40,715 bases of DNA from an uncultured Bacteroidales bacterium (GTDB lineage: Bacteria > Bacteroidota > Bacteroidia > Bacteroidales > F082), in assembly GCA_947303055.1 (NCBI GenBank), contig CAMYXV010000007.1, positions 1 through 40,715 on the forward strand, written 5' to 3'. This document shows positions 32,067-40,715 of this stretch, one piece after another. The notes below the pieces were generated by a model. The model worked only from the letters and a program-made list of their open reading frames with translations, was not told where the DNA came from and searched no databases. Position numbers and translations under genes: made by a program. The stretch's first letter is position 1. Every line of letters begins with the position of its first letter.

Positions 32067-33026
32067 ATGAAAAAGCTGCTCTTCCTCATCATGATGCTGC
32101 TTGTGCTGCCGCTGACTTCATCTGCGCAGTTAATGGCATGTCGCGGCTTCGTTGAGGAGGGGTATGACTTTTGGCTTTATCTCCCAGATAGTTATGAGAA
32201 AGCTGAGGAGTTGCCATTGGTGATGTTTTTGCATGGGAAGAGCCTGAGTGGCGATTCGTTGGAAATGGTACTGCAATATGGTAGCATCCATGCCTTGTTC
32301 AAAGGGAGAGCCATCAATGCGATAGTGGTCGCGCCTCAAGCGCAGACTGCATGGGAACCGCAGCGTGTGATGGCCTTGTATGATTGGCTTGATGACCATT
32401 ACAAGGTGGACACCAATCGCTTCTATGTGCTTGGTATGAGCATGGGGGGATATGGAACCTTGGATGTGGCGACACAGTATCCAGACCGTGTGGCGGCAGC
32501 CATGGCGATGTGTGGTGGGGCAACGGGGAAAGAACTGTGCGGCTTGTCTACCTTGCCGCTTTGGATTATCCATGGCACGTCAGATAAATCGGTATCGGTG
32601 AAGTGTTCCGACCGTGTGGTCGACTCCATACGCTCCTGCGGCGACACTACAAGGTTGATATATGATCGTCTTGATGGCGTAAACCATTCTCGTCTGGCTC
32701 GTGTGTTTTATCTCAAGCAGACTTACGATTGGCTGTTTTCCCATTCCCTAAAGGACAAAGGTCGTCCAGTCAATAGGTCATATTCTATATCGACGGACTT
32801 GTTGGATGCTGCGTATGATGGTATGGACGAAAAGTTCACCGTAAATATCGTTGAAGCGGTCTATCCGAAACTCAGGGAGAGAAAGAAGTATTATGTGGTC
32901 AAGAAAGGTGACACACTGGCTTCTATCGCGGTGGAGAACTATACGACGGTCTCCATTTTGTGCAAACTCAATAAGTTTAAGAAAACCACCAAACTTTGGA
33001 AAGGCAGAAAGATTCGGGTGAAATAA
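32067..33026 (+). CDS. Exported alpha/beta-hydrolase (esterase) with C-terminal LysM domain
   Basis: ATG 32067 (not 32025 of the track) gives a signal peptide ending SSAQ and 319 residues. The hydrolase part resembles phospholipase/carboxylesterase and PHB-depolymerase-like enzymes: LVMFLHGKSL (oxyanion region), VLGMSMGGYGTLD with nucleophile Ser125, Asp173 in HGTSDKS and His207 in GVNHSR. The C-terminal 45 residues (about 275-319) form a LysM module: YYVVKKGDTLASIAVENYTT ... WKGRKIRVK. LysM would hold the enzyme on peptidoglycan in the periplasm, so the substrate may be an ester on a wall-linked or imported compound. The combination is unusual. A weak Cys23-like region (LMACRG) is not a lipobox. 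Confidence 0.87.
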   Translation: MKKLLFLIMMLLVLPLTSSAQLMACRGFVEEGYDFWLYLPDSYEKAEELPLVMFLHGKSLSGDSLEMVLQYGSIHALFKGRAINAIVVAPQAQTAWEPQRVMALYDWLDDHYKVDTNRFYVLGMSMGGYGTLDVATQYPDRVAAAMAMCGGATGKELCGLSTLPLWIIHGTSDKSVSVKCSDRVVDSIRSCGDTTRLIYDRLDGVNHSRLARVFYLKQTYDWLFSHSLKDKGRPVNRSYSISTDLLDAAYDGMDEKFTVNIVEAVYPKLRERKKYYVVKKGDTLASIAVENYTTVSILCKLNKFKKTTKLWKGRKIRVK

Positions 33027-33039
33027 AACCGGTTTTTAT

Positions 33040-33070
33040 TTGTAGGTGTCGCCGAAATTGCCTTATTTTG
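33040..33070 (+). promoter_or_regulatory. Putative tpiA promoter
   Basis: TTTG at 33040-33043, 19 bases, then TTATTTTG at 33063-33070 (one mismatch to TAnnTTTG), followed by CAC as in other promoters here. The leader to tpiA is about 75 nt and AT-rich, with short direct repeats of AAATCTT. Confidence 0.5.
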
Positions 33071-33150
33071 CACAAACCTTGAAATCAAGACGATAATCTT
33101 GAAATAAAATCTTAAATCTTTGAATTTTAAATCTTTAAATTGAGAATACT

Positions 33151-33930
33151 ATGAGAAACAAAATCGTAGCCGGAAACTGGAAAATGAACCTCACTTTCGA
33201 TGAGGCTGAAGAATTGGTCGACGAAATCCTTGACCGCCTTGACGAACAAGATGAACTGAATTGTGAAGTCATCATTTGTCCGCCGTTTCCTTACCTTGAG
33301 ATGCTTACGGATTATGAGTTTGACGAACAGCGTTTCAATGTGGGCGCGCAGAATTGCAGCTCCTATGAGAAGGGGGCTTACACGGGCGAAGTGTCGGCCA
33401 AGATGCTGAAATCCATAGACGTGGACTATTGCATCGTCGGTCACAGCGAAAGGAGAAAATACTTTGGTGAAACCAATGAAGTGCTTGCCGAGAAGATTAA
33501 CCGCCTGATTGAGAACAATATGTCGCCTATCTATTGTGTGGGTGAGGTACTGGAAGAACGCGAAGCAGGCCGTCATTTTGAGGTCGTCAAGGAACAATTG
33601 GAGAAAGGCCTGTTCCACCTCGACGGAGATGCCATCTACGACACCATTATTGCTTACGAACCCGTTTGGGCCATTGGTACAGGCAAGACCGCCACGCCCG
33701 AGCAGGCGCAAGAGATGCATGCCTACATCCGCTCATTGATTAAGGAACACTATGACGAAGCTACGGCTGACGACATCCGCATCCTTTACGGCGGCAGCTG
33801 CAATGCCAAGAATGCTACCGAGCTGTTCTCGCAGCCTGATGTCGACGGCGGCCTTATCGGTGGCGCTTCGCTCAAGGCAGAGGACTTCGTCTCCATCTGC
33901 AACCAAGCCTCACACATCGGCGAAGAGTGA
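33151..33930 (+). CDS. tpiA: Triosephosphate isomerase
   Basis: Interconverts dihydroxyacetone phosphate and glyceraldehyde 3-phosphate in glycolysis; cytosolic. 259 residues, slightly longer than the typical 250. The N-terminus MRNKIVAGNWKMN holds the substrate-binding Lys11. The electrophile His is in IVGHSERRKYFGE, the catalytic Glu in AYEPVWAIGTGKTATPEQAQ, and the phosphate-binding loop in YGGSCNAKNA and GLIGGASL. All key residues are present. prmA begins at the last base of its stop codon (TGATG), so the two are coupled. Confidence 0.96.
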   Translation: MRNKIVAGNWKMNLTFDEAEELVDEILDRLDEQDELNCEVIICPPFPYLEMLTDYEFDEQRFNVGAQNCSSYEKGAYTGEVSAKMLKSIDVDYCIVGHSERRKYFGETNEVLAEKINRLIENNMSPIYCVGEVLEEREAGRHFEVVKEQLEKGLFHLDGDAIYDTIIAYEPVWAIGTGKTATPEQAQEMHAYIRSLIKEHYDEATADDIRILYGGSCNAKNATELFSQPDVDGGLIGGASLKAEDFVSICNQASHIGEE

Positions 33931-34757
33931 TGAAGACCTTTGAATACACTTTTACTGCTCCGTCATCTGACATCCAGCATGACATGCTGACCACGATGCT
34001 GGCTGAGATGGGCTTTGACTCTTTCATGGATGAGGAACATGCATTGAAGGCCTATTGCTCAGGTGAATGCCGCGATGATTTGGCGGTGGAGCATCTTCTG
34101 CTTGACCCCGCTTTTACGGATGTTCACTTGTTGAATGTGGAAGAGATGCCCGACAAGGACTGGAACGAGCTTTGGGAGGCTTCCTATCAGCCCGTGGTGG
34201 TCAATGAGCGTTGCCGCGTGCGTGCACCTTTTCATGAGCCTGACCCGAGTTTCGAGTTCGACCTTGTCATTGAGCCTAAGATGTCGTTTGGTACAGCGAA
34301 TCATGAGACAACAGCGCAAATCATTCAGTTGATGTTGGAGACCGACTTCAAAGCAAAAGAGGTGCTTGACATGGGTAGCGGTACTGCTGTGTTGGCCATA
34401 CTTGCCAAGAAACTTGGTGCAGCTCGTACTGTAGCCATTGACAATGATGAGTGGGCGTATCGTAATGCATTCACTAACTGTGAGTTGAACGGCATCTCCG
34501 ACATTGAAATCGTGCTTGGTGACGCTTTGTCAATAAAAGGGCGTTACGATGTGGTGCTGGCTAACATCAATCGTAACATCCTTTTACGCGACATGCATTA
34601 CTATGTGGAGGCCATGAACCCGAATGCTCACATCTTTTTCAGTGGCTTTTACACCGAGGATTTGTCGAGCATCCGTGAAGAGGCCGAACGCCTTGGCTTG
34701 CACTATTGCCGCCACTTGAGTCGCAACAACTGGGTGGCTGCTGAGTTTTGTAAATAA
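33930..34757 (+). CDS. prmA: Ribosomal protein L11 methyltransferase
   Basis: Adds methyl groups from S-adenosylmethionine to ribosomal protein L11. The track begins at GTG 33927; ATG 33930 overlaps the tpiA stop (TGATG) and gives 275 residues (MKTFEYTFTAPSS). An N-terminal substrate-recognition domain covers about 1-95. The methyltransferase domain has KMSFGTANHETTAQ, motif I VLDMGSGTAVLAILAKKLGA, AIDNDEWAYRNA and motif IV VVLANINRNILL. All expected PrmA features are present. The protein is not essential in E. coli. The large exported-protein gene follows after 24 nt. Confidence 0.94.
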   Translation: MKTFEYTFTAPSSDIQHDMLTTMLAEMGFDSFMDEEHALKAYCSGECRDDLAVEHLLLDPAFTDVHLLNVEEMPDKDWNELWEASYQPVVVNERCRVRAPFHEPDPSFEFDLVIEPKMSFGTANHETTAQIIQLMLETDFKAKEVLDMGSGTAVLAILAKKLGAARTVAIDNDEWAYRNAFTNCELNGISDIEIVLGDALSIKGRYDVVLANINRNILLRDMHYYVEAMNPNAHIFFSGFYTEDLSSIREEAERLGLHYCRHLSRNNWVAAEFCK

Positions 34758-34781
34758 TTGTTATATAACCGATTAGAAGGA

Positions 34782-37700
34782 ATGAAAAAAGGAATCCTTA
34801 TTGCCGTTTGTACGCTCTGTTTAGGTGTCGCTTCGACTTTTGCGCAGGCGTTTTTTCCTGCCGAAAAGAATGCCTTTTATGACCAATTGTCTGCCTACTT
34901 GAACTCCTCAACCTCGAAACAGGACCGTGACGAGGCAGCTGTGATGATGCAGAATTTCCGAGGAGTTTGGGATAGCTATTACGACAATCAGGAAGCTGGA
35001 ATGGTCATGCGGCTTTGCGAATTGCTGCACGCCAAAAGTGGGGGCAAGGCCTATGCCAACATCTTCAATTACATTGAGGTCGTGCAAAGGATTCCTACCG
35101 CGGGGTTGACGCACAAGGATGTGAACAACTGGCTGAGTTTTACGGATGCCAAGACGCAAAAATCGTTGAATGGTGTGGACAAGTATCTGTCTTCGTGCCA
35201 TAACATCTTTGTTGACAAGGTTTTATCGGCAAAAGGCAATTCTAAATGGACATTACGTGATGCCTTATGGAGTTTCCCCTCTACGGAAAAGTTTGAACTG
35301 TCCGTCGAAGGCACTTTGGCGTTGGTGTCGCAAAACGACGAGTCGGTGCTCAAAAATACCAAGGGCGTGTATTACTTGGACGGCAACCGTTGGGAGGGCA
35401 TGGGCGGCACCGCCGATTGGTCGCGTTTTGACATTTCTCCTGAAAAGGTCTATGTTACGTTGCCCGATTTTTATGAACTTGACATGAGCCGTTCAGAATA
35501 TGCCATTGATTCGGTAGTTTTTCACGAACGCGTTCATTTCGATCAGGATATTCTTTGCCGCTATGAGGATAAGGTTTTGGTGAACACGCCCGATGAAAAG
35601 ACGATGTTCCCTCGAGTGAAGTCGTATCGGTCCGATTATGCTATTCCCGACTTCATGCGAAACATCGATTTTGAAGGCGGCATCGGCATGATGGGCAATC
35701 AGGTGGAAGTGTTTGGCGGCGTGCGGAATAAGGCAGTTTTCCGTTTCCGTCAAGGGGGAAGGGAAGTGGTCAGAGTGCAAGCTAAGCGCTTGACGATGTC
35801 AATGGACGAGTTGCTAGTGTCCGATCATGCAGCCATGCGCCTTTATCTGATTGACTCGTTGGGCACCGGAATGGATTCCCTCTATCACAATGGTTTGGGC
35901 TTCCGTTACGACAACAAGACCAGAAAGATGATGATTTACCGTTCCGAAAAAGACTTCGGCGACGGGCCTTTCCATGATTATTATCACGGTCTTGACATCT
36001 TCTTGGAGGCCATGTATTGGGATATCGATGGCAACCAAGTGGATTTCAGAAGGATGGAAGGCGTCAATCCGGTAAGTGAAGGTGATGTGGTGTCGGTGAA
36101 TTATTTCCGTCACGAAGATTTCAAGCGGTTGCAAGGATATGACGCTGCACATCCCATGATTCGCATCGAGAAGTTCCTGAAGGGTTTCGACAATGTGGAC
36201 CGACAGGTGAAGTTTGCCGTGGGCGACTTGGCTTCTTATCTGGGTTATCCTATCGAGCAGGTGATTTCGCTCATGCTCCGACTGCAAGCCGAAGGCTATG
36301 TGGAATATGATACTGAAACCAAATGGGCCGTAGCCCTCCCGCGTTTCTTCGATGTAGTGGATTCCTTCCGCGAGACGATTGACTACGATATCATCAAGTT
36401 GCATACGGTCACGACAAACCGTCAACCTAATATTCGTATTGACTTGAATACTAGTGATTTGCTTGTGTATGGCATCACGAGTCAGATTGATGGTTTTGAT
36501 GGTCCGGCCATTTCGCTGAGCGACCGCAAACGAGTGGTCATCGTGCCCGATTTGGGCCGTGTTACCTTCACAAAAAATCAGAATTTCACATTTTCTGGCG
36601 GAATCTTGGCGGGAATGTTCGAATTCTTCACTAAAGACAGCGAGTTCAATTATGAAGACTTCTCCATCAAAATGGAAAAGGTGGATTCGCTGCGTTTTTA
36701 TGCTCGTCACGACAACCATATCATCCCTGTCGATGGTACTTTGGAGAAGTTGAAGGGACGTTTGGATATTGACCATGGCGACAACAAGGCAAGCCGTTAT
36801 GAGACCCCTGATTATCCAATCTTCCACAGCGATGCAGAAGGTTTTAAGTTCTATAGAAAAATCAATGGAGGTGTGTTCAATCCAGGTAGCGTCGATTCGG
36901 TGATGACTGCCGAGGACTTGGATGGCAAGTTCTATTACAGCGTGTATCCTTTTGTCATTGATAGTTTGAACGACCTCACAATGAAAAAAGTGCGTTTCGA
37001 TGGCGAGTTGGTCTCGGGCGGCATCATGCCCAACATCGAGCAGCCGCTGGTGGTCATGGACGATTATTCATTGGGCTTTGTTCACCAAATTGGAGAAGAC
37101 GAAACAGCATCCTATCCTTTGTATGGCGATTTAGGCCGGTTCCACAACAAAGTCTTCCTCTCGGGAAGCGGCTTCTTTGGCGAAGGTATGCTTGACTATC
37201 AGACCGCTGAATTCAAATCCGATCAGTTTATGTTCTATTTGGACTCAGTCACAGCCATCACCAATCATTTCAAGATGGTGCCTTTAGAGGATGGCACGGG
37301 TTTCCCCATGGCTTCGGCTGATGCACTTCGGCTGAAATGGGACATTCAGAAACCTGAATTGACCACGGAGACCATCGACAAACCCATCTGCATGTATGGC
37401 GACACCTACTTCTCGGGCAAGACGGCCCTTTCACCCGATGGTTATTCGGCTGACGGTAAGTTGCGCTTTGGCCTGACTGAGTTCGATTCCGACCATTTCG
37501 CTTTGGATGCCACGACTTTTGTGGCTGATTCGGCCAATTTCCTTTTGTATTCCGCCGACACAGCTAACATTGCTTTTGCAGCGACCAACTACCGTGCCAA
37601 TGTCGACTTTGATGCACAAAAGGTGAAATACGACTATCTCGACCAGAATAGTAACCTCGACTTCCCGATGAACCAATACATCTGTTCTTTGAAGGAAGCC

Positions 37701-39476
37701 GAATGGGACATGGCCACCAACAGCTTGCACCTGTACAATCCAGTGGAGTCTTTCGGTGACTATGCCACTGCCACCACTCATGAAGAACTGCTTGCCGTGC
37801 ATAACAACGCCTCCAAGTTTATCTCCTTGGTGCCCGAGCAAGACTCTCTGCAGTTCTATAGCATGAGTGCAGAATACGACATGACCAACTATGTCATCCA
37901 TGCCCATGACGTGAAGATTATCCGCGTGGCTGATGCGGCGGTGTTCCCGTATATGCACGATGTGGACATTAATGCGGAGTCGAAGCTTGAGCCTGTCAAC
38001 GGCGACCTTTTGGCTGACACCTTAAATCAATTCCACCTTTATAAAAATGCGGTGGTGAACATTCATAGTCGCAACTATTATGATGCACAAGGCACATGGG
38101 ACTACACCAATTCTGAGGGAGCCAGTACCCCGATTCGGATGGATACTATCGTTCCCATAGAGGGCATTACGCATGGCTATGCTCATATTGCCGACACGTC
38201 GGAGTTCAAGCTGAATACGCAATTTGGTTTCCAAGGGCGACTGATTTTGGATGCCACCGAAGAGTTGGGTTATTTTGACGGTTTGTTTGCCATGTTGGCG
38301 TTTGAAGAGCCTGAGGTCGTTGAGCCTGTCGAAACGCCGACAGATTCTACGAATTTGGAAGAGGACGTTGTTCTTGATGAAACGAATGAGATAATAGATG
38401 AACAGGGCCCTTCGACAGGCTCAGGGACCCTTGTCGAGACGGCGCAAGACACCATCGCTGCCCTTAACCATTGGTTTGCCTCTGCCACCCATGTCGACCC
38501 CACATTCATTCGCGTTCCCATCGATATGGAACGTATCCGCGAGAAAGATCCAAGGATGACAAACGGCCTCTATTATGAGCTGGCCATCGATGGCGGCTAT
38601 TTCGGGTCGTTCCTCACACCAAAAGAGGGCAGGAAGGAACTTGATGAGGCTGCTCCGATCAACGGTGTCTTGTGGTTTGATGCCGACAGCCTGTTGTTTG
38701 TGGTGACCGACACGACGCAGTTCGATGCCCGCCTTGAACTCGATTCGCGAGGTGTCATCGACGGCCATGGCACGACGGACTTGGGCTTTGAAACGCCTTT
38801 GGCCAAATTCATCGTACACGGTGACTATACGCAATATCCCAATGACAGTCTTACCTTGCAAGGTCTCAACGTCTTCAACGCCCCCGTTTTTGATGATAAG
38901 GCTTTGGAAGACATGGCCGAAGTCTTTGCCAATGCGGTGGGCATGTCAATTGACCTGACACAGACCAATTACTTACCCTATTTCCGCTCGGAAAATTCAG
39001 CAGAAAAGACCGAGGAACTGCGCATGAACATGGAGTTGGCAGGCGGTTATCCGCAGATGGAATCTTCTGATTTCTACAGTAATACGATTGTGATTCCGGA
39101 TTTGAAAATGGTGTGGAATGACAACCTCCACGCTTTTGTTTCCGTAGGGAAGATAGGTTTGGGCAATTTTGGAAACCATATTGTCAACAAATATGTAGAT
39201 GGCTGTGTGATGTTCGACCGCCGTTTGGGTAATATCACTTATTATTTCCAAAACGACATGTTCCAAACCTACATTAACTACAACACAGGTGACGGACAGT
39301 TCCAAGTGCATTGCACCTTCTCCGACATCAACCAACGATTGGCTGATACGAAAGAGAAGAGCCGTACGCGTACTAAGGATGACAAACAATTCCAATATGT
39401 TGCGGTGCCGTATGAGTCGATGCTCGACTTTCTGAACCGACTGAAATATGCGGGCTTGAGCATCGGGAGTTTCTAA
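34782..39476 (+). CDS. Very large exported protein of unknown function
   Basis: 1564 residues starting at ATG 34782 (the track's 34758 start is too early). Signal peptide MKKGILIAVCTLCLGVASTFAQA, no lipobox and no T9SS sorting domain; the C-terminus is LNRLKYAGLSIGSF. I recognise no catalytic domain. Residues about 480-525 (ASYLGYPIEQVISLMLRLQAEGYVEYD) look like a helix-turn-helix-like fold. The long middle and C-terminal part contains many short strands with alternating Phe/Asp (KLRFGLTEFDSDHFALDATTF, ANVDFDAQKVKYDY), suggesting a repeated beta structure of the kind seen in AsmA/LptA-like bridging proteins; that is only an impression. An acidic linker at about 1170-1215 contains two dispersed palindromic repeats. 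It sits between prmA and dnaN and may share their transcript. Confidence 0.85.
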   Translation: MKKGILIAVCTLCLGVASTFAQAFFPAEKNAFYDQLSAYLNSSTSKQDRDEAAVMMQNFRGVWDSYYDNQEAGMVMRLCELLHAKSGGKAYANIFNYIEVVQRIPTAGLTHKDVNNWLSFTDAKTQKSLNGVDKYLSSCHNIFVDKVLSAKGNSKWTLRDALWSFPSTEKFELSVEGTLALVSQNDESVLKNTKGVYYLDGNRWEGMGGTADWSRFDISPEKVYVTLPDFYELDMSRSEYAIDSVVFHERVHFDQDILCRYEDKVLVNTPDEKTMFPRVKSYRSDYAIPDFMRNIDFEGGIGMMGNQVEVFGGVRNKAVFRFRQGGREVVRVQAKRLTMSMDELLVSDHAAMRLYLIDSLGTGMDSLYHNGLGFRYDNKTRKMMIYRSEKDFGDGPFHDYYHGLDIFLEAMYWDIDGNQVDFRRMEGVNPVSEGDVVSVNYFRHEDFKRLQGYDAAHPMIRIEKFLKGFDNVDRQVKFAVGDLASYLGYPIEQVISLMLRLQAEGYVEYDTETKWAVALPRFFDVVDSFRETIDYDIIKLHTVTTNRQPNIRIDLNTSDLLVYGITSQIDGFDGPAISLSDRKRVVIVPDLGRVTFTKNQNFTFSGGILAGMFEFFTKDSEFNYEDFSIKMEKVDSLRFYARHDNHIIPVDGTLEKLKGRLDIDHGDNKASRYETPDYPIFHSDAEGFKFYRKINGGVFNPGSVDSVMTAEDLDGKFYYSVYPFVIDSLNDLTMKKVRFDGELVSGGIMPNIEQPLVVMDDYSLGFVHQIGEDETASYPLYGDLGRFHNKVFLSGSGFFGEGMLDYQTAEFKSDQFMFYLDSVTAITNHFKMVPLEDGTGFPMASADALRLKWDIQKPELTTETIDKPICMYGDTYFSGKTALSPDGYSADGKLRFGLTEFDSDHFALDATTFVADSANFLLYSADTANIAFAATNYRANVDFDAQKVKYDYLDQNSNLDFPMNQYICSLKEAEWDMATNSLHLYNPVESFGDYATATTHEELLAVHNNASKFISLVPEQDSLQFYSMSAEYDMTNYVIHAHDVKIIRVADAAVFPYMHDVDINAESKLEPVNGDLLADTLNQFHLYKNAVVNIHSRNYYDAQGTWDYTNSEGASTPIRMDTIVPIEGITHGYAHIADTSEFKLNTQFGFQGRLILDATEELGYFDGLFAMLAFEEPEVVEPVETPTDSTNLEEDVVLDETNEIIDEQGPSTGSGTLVETAQDTIAALNHWFASATHVDPTFIRVPIDMERIREKDPRMTNGLYYELAIDGGYFGSFLTPKEGRKELDEAAPINGVLWFDADSLLFVVTDTTQFDARLELDSRGVIDGHGTTDLGFETPLAKFIVHGDYTQYPNDSLTLQGLNVFNAPVFDDKALEDMAEVFANAVGMSIDLTQTNYLPYFRSENSAEKTEELRMNMELAGGYPQMESSDFYSNTIVIPDLKMVWNDNLHAFVSVGKIGLGNFGNHIVNKYVDGCVMFDRRLGNITYYFQNDMFQTYINYNTGDGQFQVHCTFSDINQRLADTKEKSRTRTKDDKQFQYVAVPYESMLDFLNRLKYAGLSIGSF
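38315..38338. repeat. Related palindromic repeat, copy B (variant, opposite orientation)
   Basis: GTTGAGCCTGTCGAAAC (38319-38335) is the reverse-complement-oriented variant of the repeat at 38405-38430, differing mainly in the outer arms (GTT/AAC instead of CCT/AGG). It encodes VVEPVETP in the acidic linker of the large exported protein. Confidence 0.6.
38405..38430. repeat. Dispersed palindromic repeat, copy C, in frame in large exported protein
   Basis: GGGCCCT and AGGGACCC flank TCGACAGGCTC. The 19-base core (38408-38426) is identical to that at 14621-14639. It is read as GPSTGSG here too, in a non-conserved-looking acidic linker. Confidence 0.8.
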
Positions 39477-39570
39477 AATTTGAGTTTTTTTTCGATGAAA
39501 TGCCCTTGATGTTCCAATTATTTGTATTTTTACAACTTCAAAATTGAAAGATAAATAAATACCTAACTAT

Positions 39571-40695
39571 ATGAAATTCATAGTATCAAGCCTCAAACTG
39601 TTGAAGAGCCTGCAAGCCCTGAGTGGCGTCATTGGCTCGAAAAATACCTTGCCCATCTTGGACGACTTCTTGTTCCATTTGGACGAGAACCAACTGAAGA
39701 TTACCTCGTCAGACCTTGACGTGACCATGACGGTCAGCCTTATTCCTGATATGGTGGATGGCACGGGCGAAGTGACGATTCCTGCCCGTCTGCTCTTGGA
39801 AATCATGAAGAACTTCCCCGATGTGCCGATTACGGTTTCGGTCGACAACAGCACTTTGGCAGTCGAGCTGATTGCCGGTGAAGGTCGTTACAAACTCGCT
39901 GGTCACAAGAGCGACGAGTTCCCGCAACTGCCTGCCATGGCTGATACTTCCGTTTGGGAGATTCCTGCCGACGTGCTGGCCAAAGGTTTTGAGAAGACCG
40001 TCTTTGCCACGGGAATGGACGAGATTCGTCCCATCATGTCAGGTGTGCTGATGGAGATGACTGAAAACTTCCTGACTTTTGTCGCCACTGATGCCCATAA
40101 GCTGGTGCGTTACAGAAGAATGGACGTGAAATCGGACGTGGTGGCCTCGTTCATCATGCCCAAGAAACCCATCAACCAGTTGAAGAGCATATTGGCTACC
40201 TTGGCTGACGAGCCCGTACGCATCGAGTTCAACAAGACCAATGCTTCGTTTACGTTTGGCGACTACATGCTGATCTGTCGCCTCATCGAAGGCCGCTATC
40301 CCAACTACGACGCCGTCATCCCGAAGCAGAACCCTAATCACCTGACCATTGACCGTCAGACCTTCCTGTCGGCTATTCGTCGTGTGGCTGTGTTCTCCAG
40401 CAAAGCCACCCATCAGGTGCGTTTCCGCATCGCGGGACAAGAACTCACGCTGACCGCCGAGGACATTGACTTCTACAACGAAGCTAAGGAACGCCTCACC
40501 TGCAGCTACGAAGGCGACGACATGGAAATTGGCTTCAACTCACGCTTCTTGCAGGAGATGCTGGCCAACTTCGATTCCGAGACAATCAAGATTGATATGT
40601 CGGCTCCGAATCGTGCTGGTATCATCACTCCCGTTGACAATGAGAACGAAGCAGAAGACCTGCTCATGTTGCTCATGCCGGTCATGCTGAACTGA
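39571..40695 (+). CDS. dnaN: DNA polymerase III sliding clamp (beta subunit)
   Basis: Encircles DNA and holds the replicative polymerase. 374 residues, normal length, complete: start MKFIVSSLKLLKSLQALSGVI and end LLMLLMPVMLN. Three clamp domains are recognisable, including NTLPILDDFLFHLDENQLKITSSDLDVTM, LAGHKSDEFPQLP, RYPNYDAVIPKQNPNHLTIDR and the final hydrophobic strand that forms the peptide-binding pocket. No dnaA or recF is seen beside it, so this is not the classical origin region. The 94 nt before it contain TATTTTTA (39525-39532), a one-mismatch -7 box, and the inverted repeat TTGTA-TTTT-TACAA. The window ends 20 nt after the stop. Confidence 0.97.
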   Translation: MKFIVSSLKLLKSLQALSGVIGSKNTLPILDDFLFHLDENQLKITSSDLDVTMTVSLIPDMVDGTGEVTIPARLLLEIMKNFPDVPITVSVDNSTLAVELIAGEGRYKLAGHKSDEFPQLPAMADTSVWEIPADVLAKGFEKTVFATGMDEIRPIMSGVLMEMTENFLTFVATDAHKLVRYRRMDVKSDVVASFIMPKKPINQLKSILATLADEPVRIEFNKTNASFTFGDYMLICRLIEGRYPNYDAVIPKQNPNHLTIDRQTFLSAIRRVAVFSSKATHQVRFRIAGQELTLTAEDIDFYNEAKERLTCSYEGDDMEIGFNSRFLQEMLANFDSETIKIDMSAPNRAGIITPVDNENEAEDLLMLLMPVMLN

Positions 40696-40715
40696 TCCGT
40701 TGCGGCAAGAAAAGA

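Noticed and set aside
39477-40715. Chromosomal origin near dnaN
   Set aside because: No dnaA, recF or cluster of DnaA boxes is seen; upstream is the large exported-protein gene and prmA.

Overview
This window looks like chromosomal DNA from a member of the Bacteroidota, most likely the order Bacteroidales. Several things point there: cell-surface proteins with type IX secretion (T9SS) sorting domains, a BatA/VWA protein, a FISUMP/fimbrillin-like lipoprotein, a DUF1599 gene overlapping a BT_3928-like membrane gene, and repeated -7 promoter boxes of the Bacteroidota form TAnnTTTG, usually followed by GC. Most genes are on the + strand and in core order. I saw no phage, integrase, IS transposase, CRISPR array, rRNA or tRNA.

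Layout. 1-5351: a truncated PrsW-type protease (minus) is divergent from guaA across a near-perfect palindrome. guaA is followed by a LysM/periplasmic-binding protein and a MORN-like lipoprotein. 5494-7430: gdhA with promoter and strong terminator, then a NUDIX hydrolase. 7510-16386: two large T9SS surface proteins sharing an N-terminal domain and Cys-rich repeats. The second is followed at once by an unknown lipoprotein and an outer-membrane barrel. 16423-18447: BatA/VWA membrane protein. 18524-19468: an isolated AT-richer PD-(D/E)XK nuclease-like gene. 19577-23091: parC and a small lipoprotein. 23092-24732 (minus): cdaA and folP. 24918-27336 is the accessory-looking part: a 49-aa ORF missing from the ORF track, a GC-rich fimbrillin/FISUMP lipoprotein, a GC-rich terminator, and a GIY-YIG nuclease gene bracketed by inverted copies of a ~43-bp palindromic repeat, followed by another palindrome and a terminator. 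27337-33026: DUF1599, BT_3928-like protein, DppB-type permease, FKBP isomerase, acyl-ACP thioesterase and an esterase-LysM fusion. 33151-40695: tpiA, prmA, a 1564-aa exported protein of unknown function, and dnaN.

How they fit together. Housekeeping genes cover purine synthesis (guaA), ammonium assimilation (gdhA), folate (folP), c-di-AMP (cdaA), topology (parC), glycolysis (tpiA), translation (prmA) and replication (dnaN). Between them are envelope genes, several of them lipoproteins or LysM proteins. The best leads for something undescribed are the GIY-YIG gene inside inverted palindromic repeats, the small ORF coupled to the FISUMP lipoprotein, the solitary PD-(D/E)XK gene, and a dispersed palindrome that is read in frame as GPSTGSG in two unrelated surface/exported proteins. 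All assignments come from reading the sequence and remembered family motifs; no searches were run.
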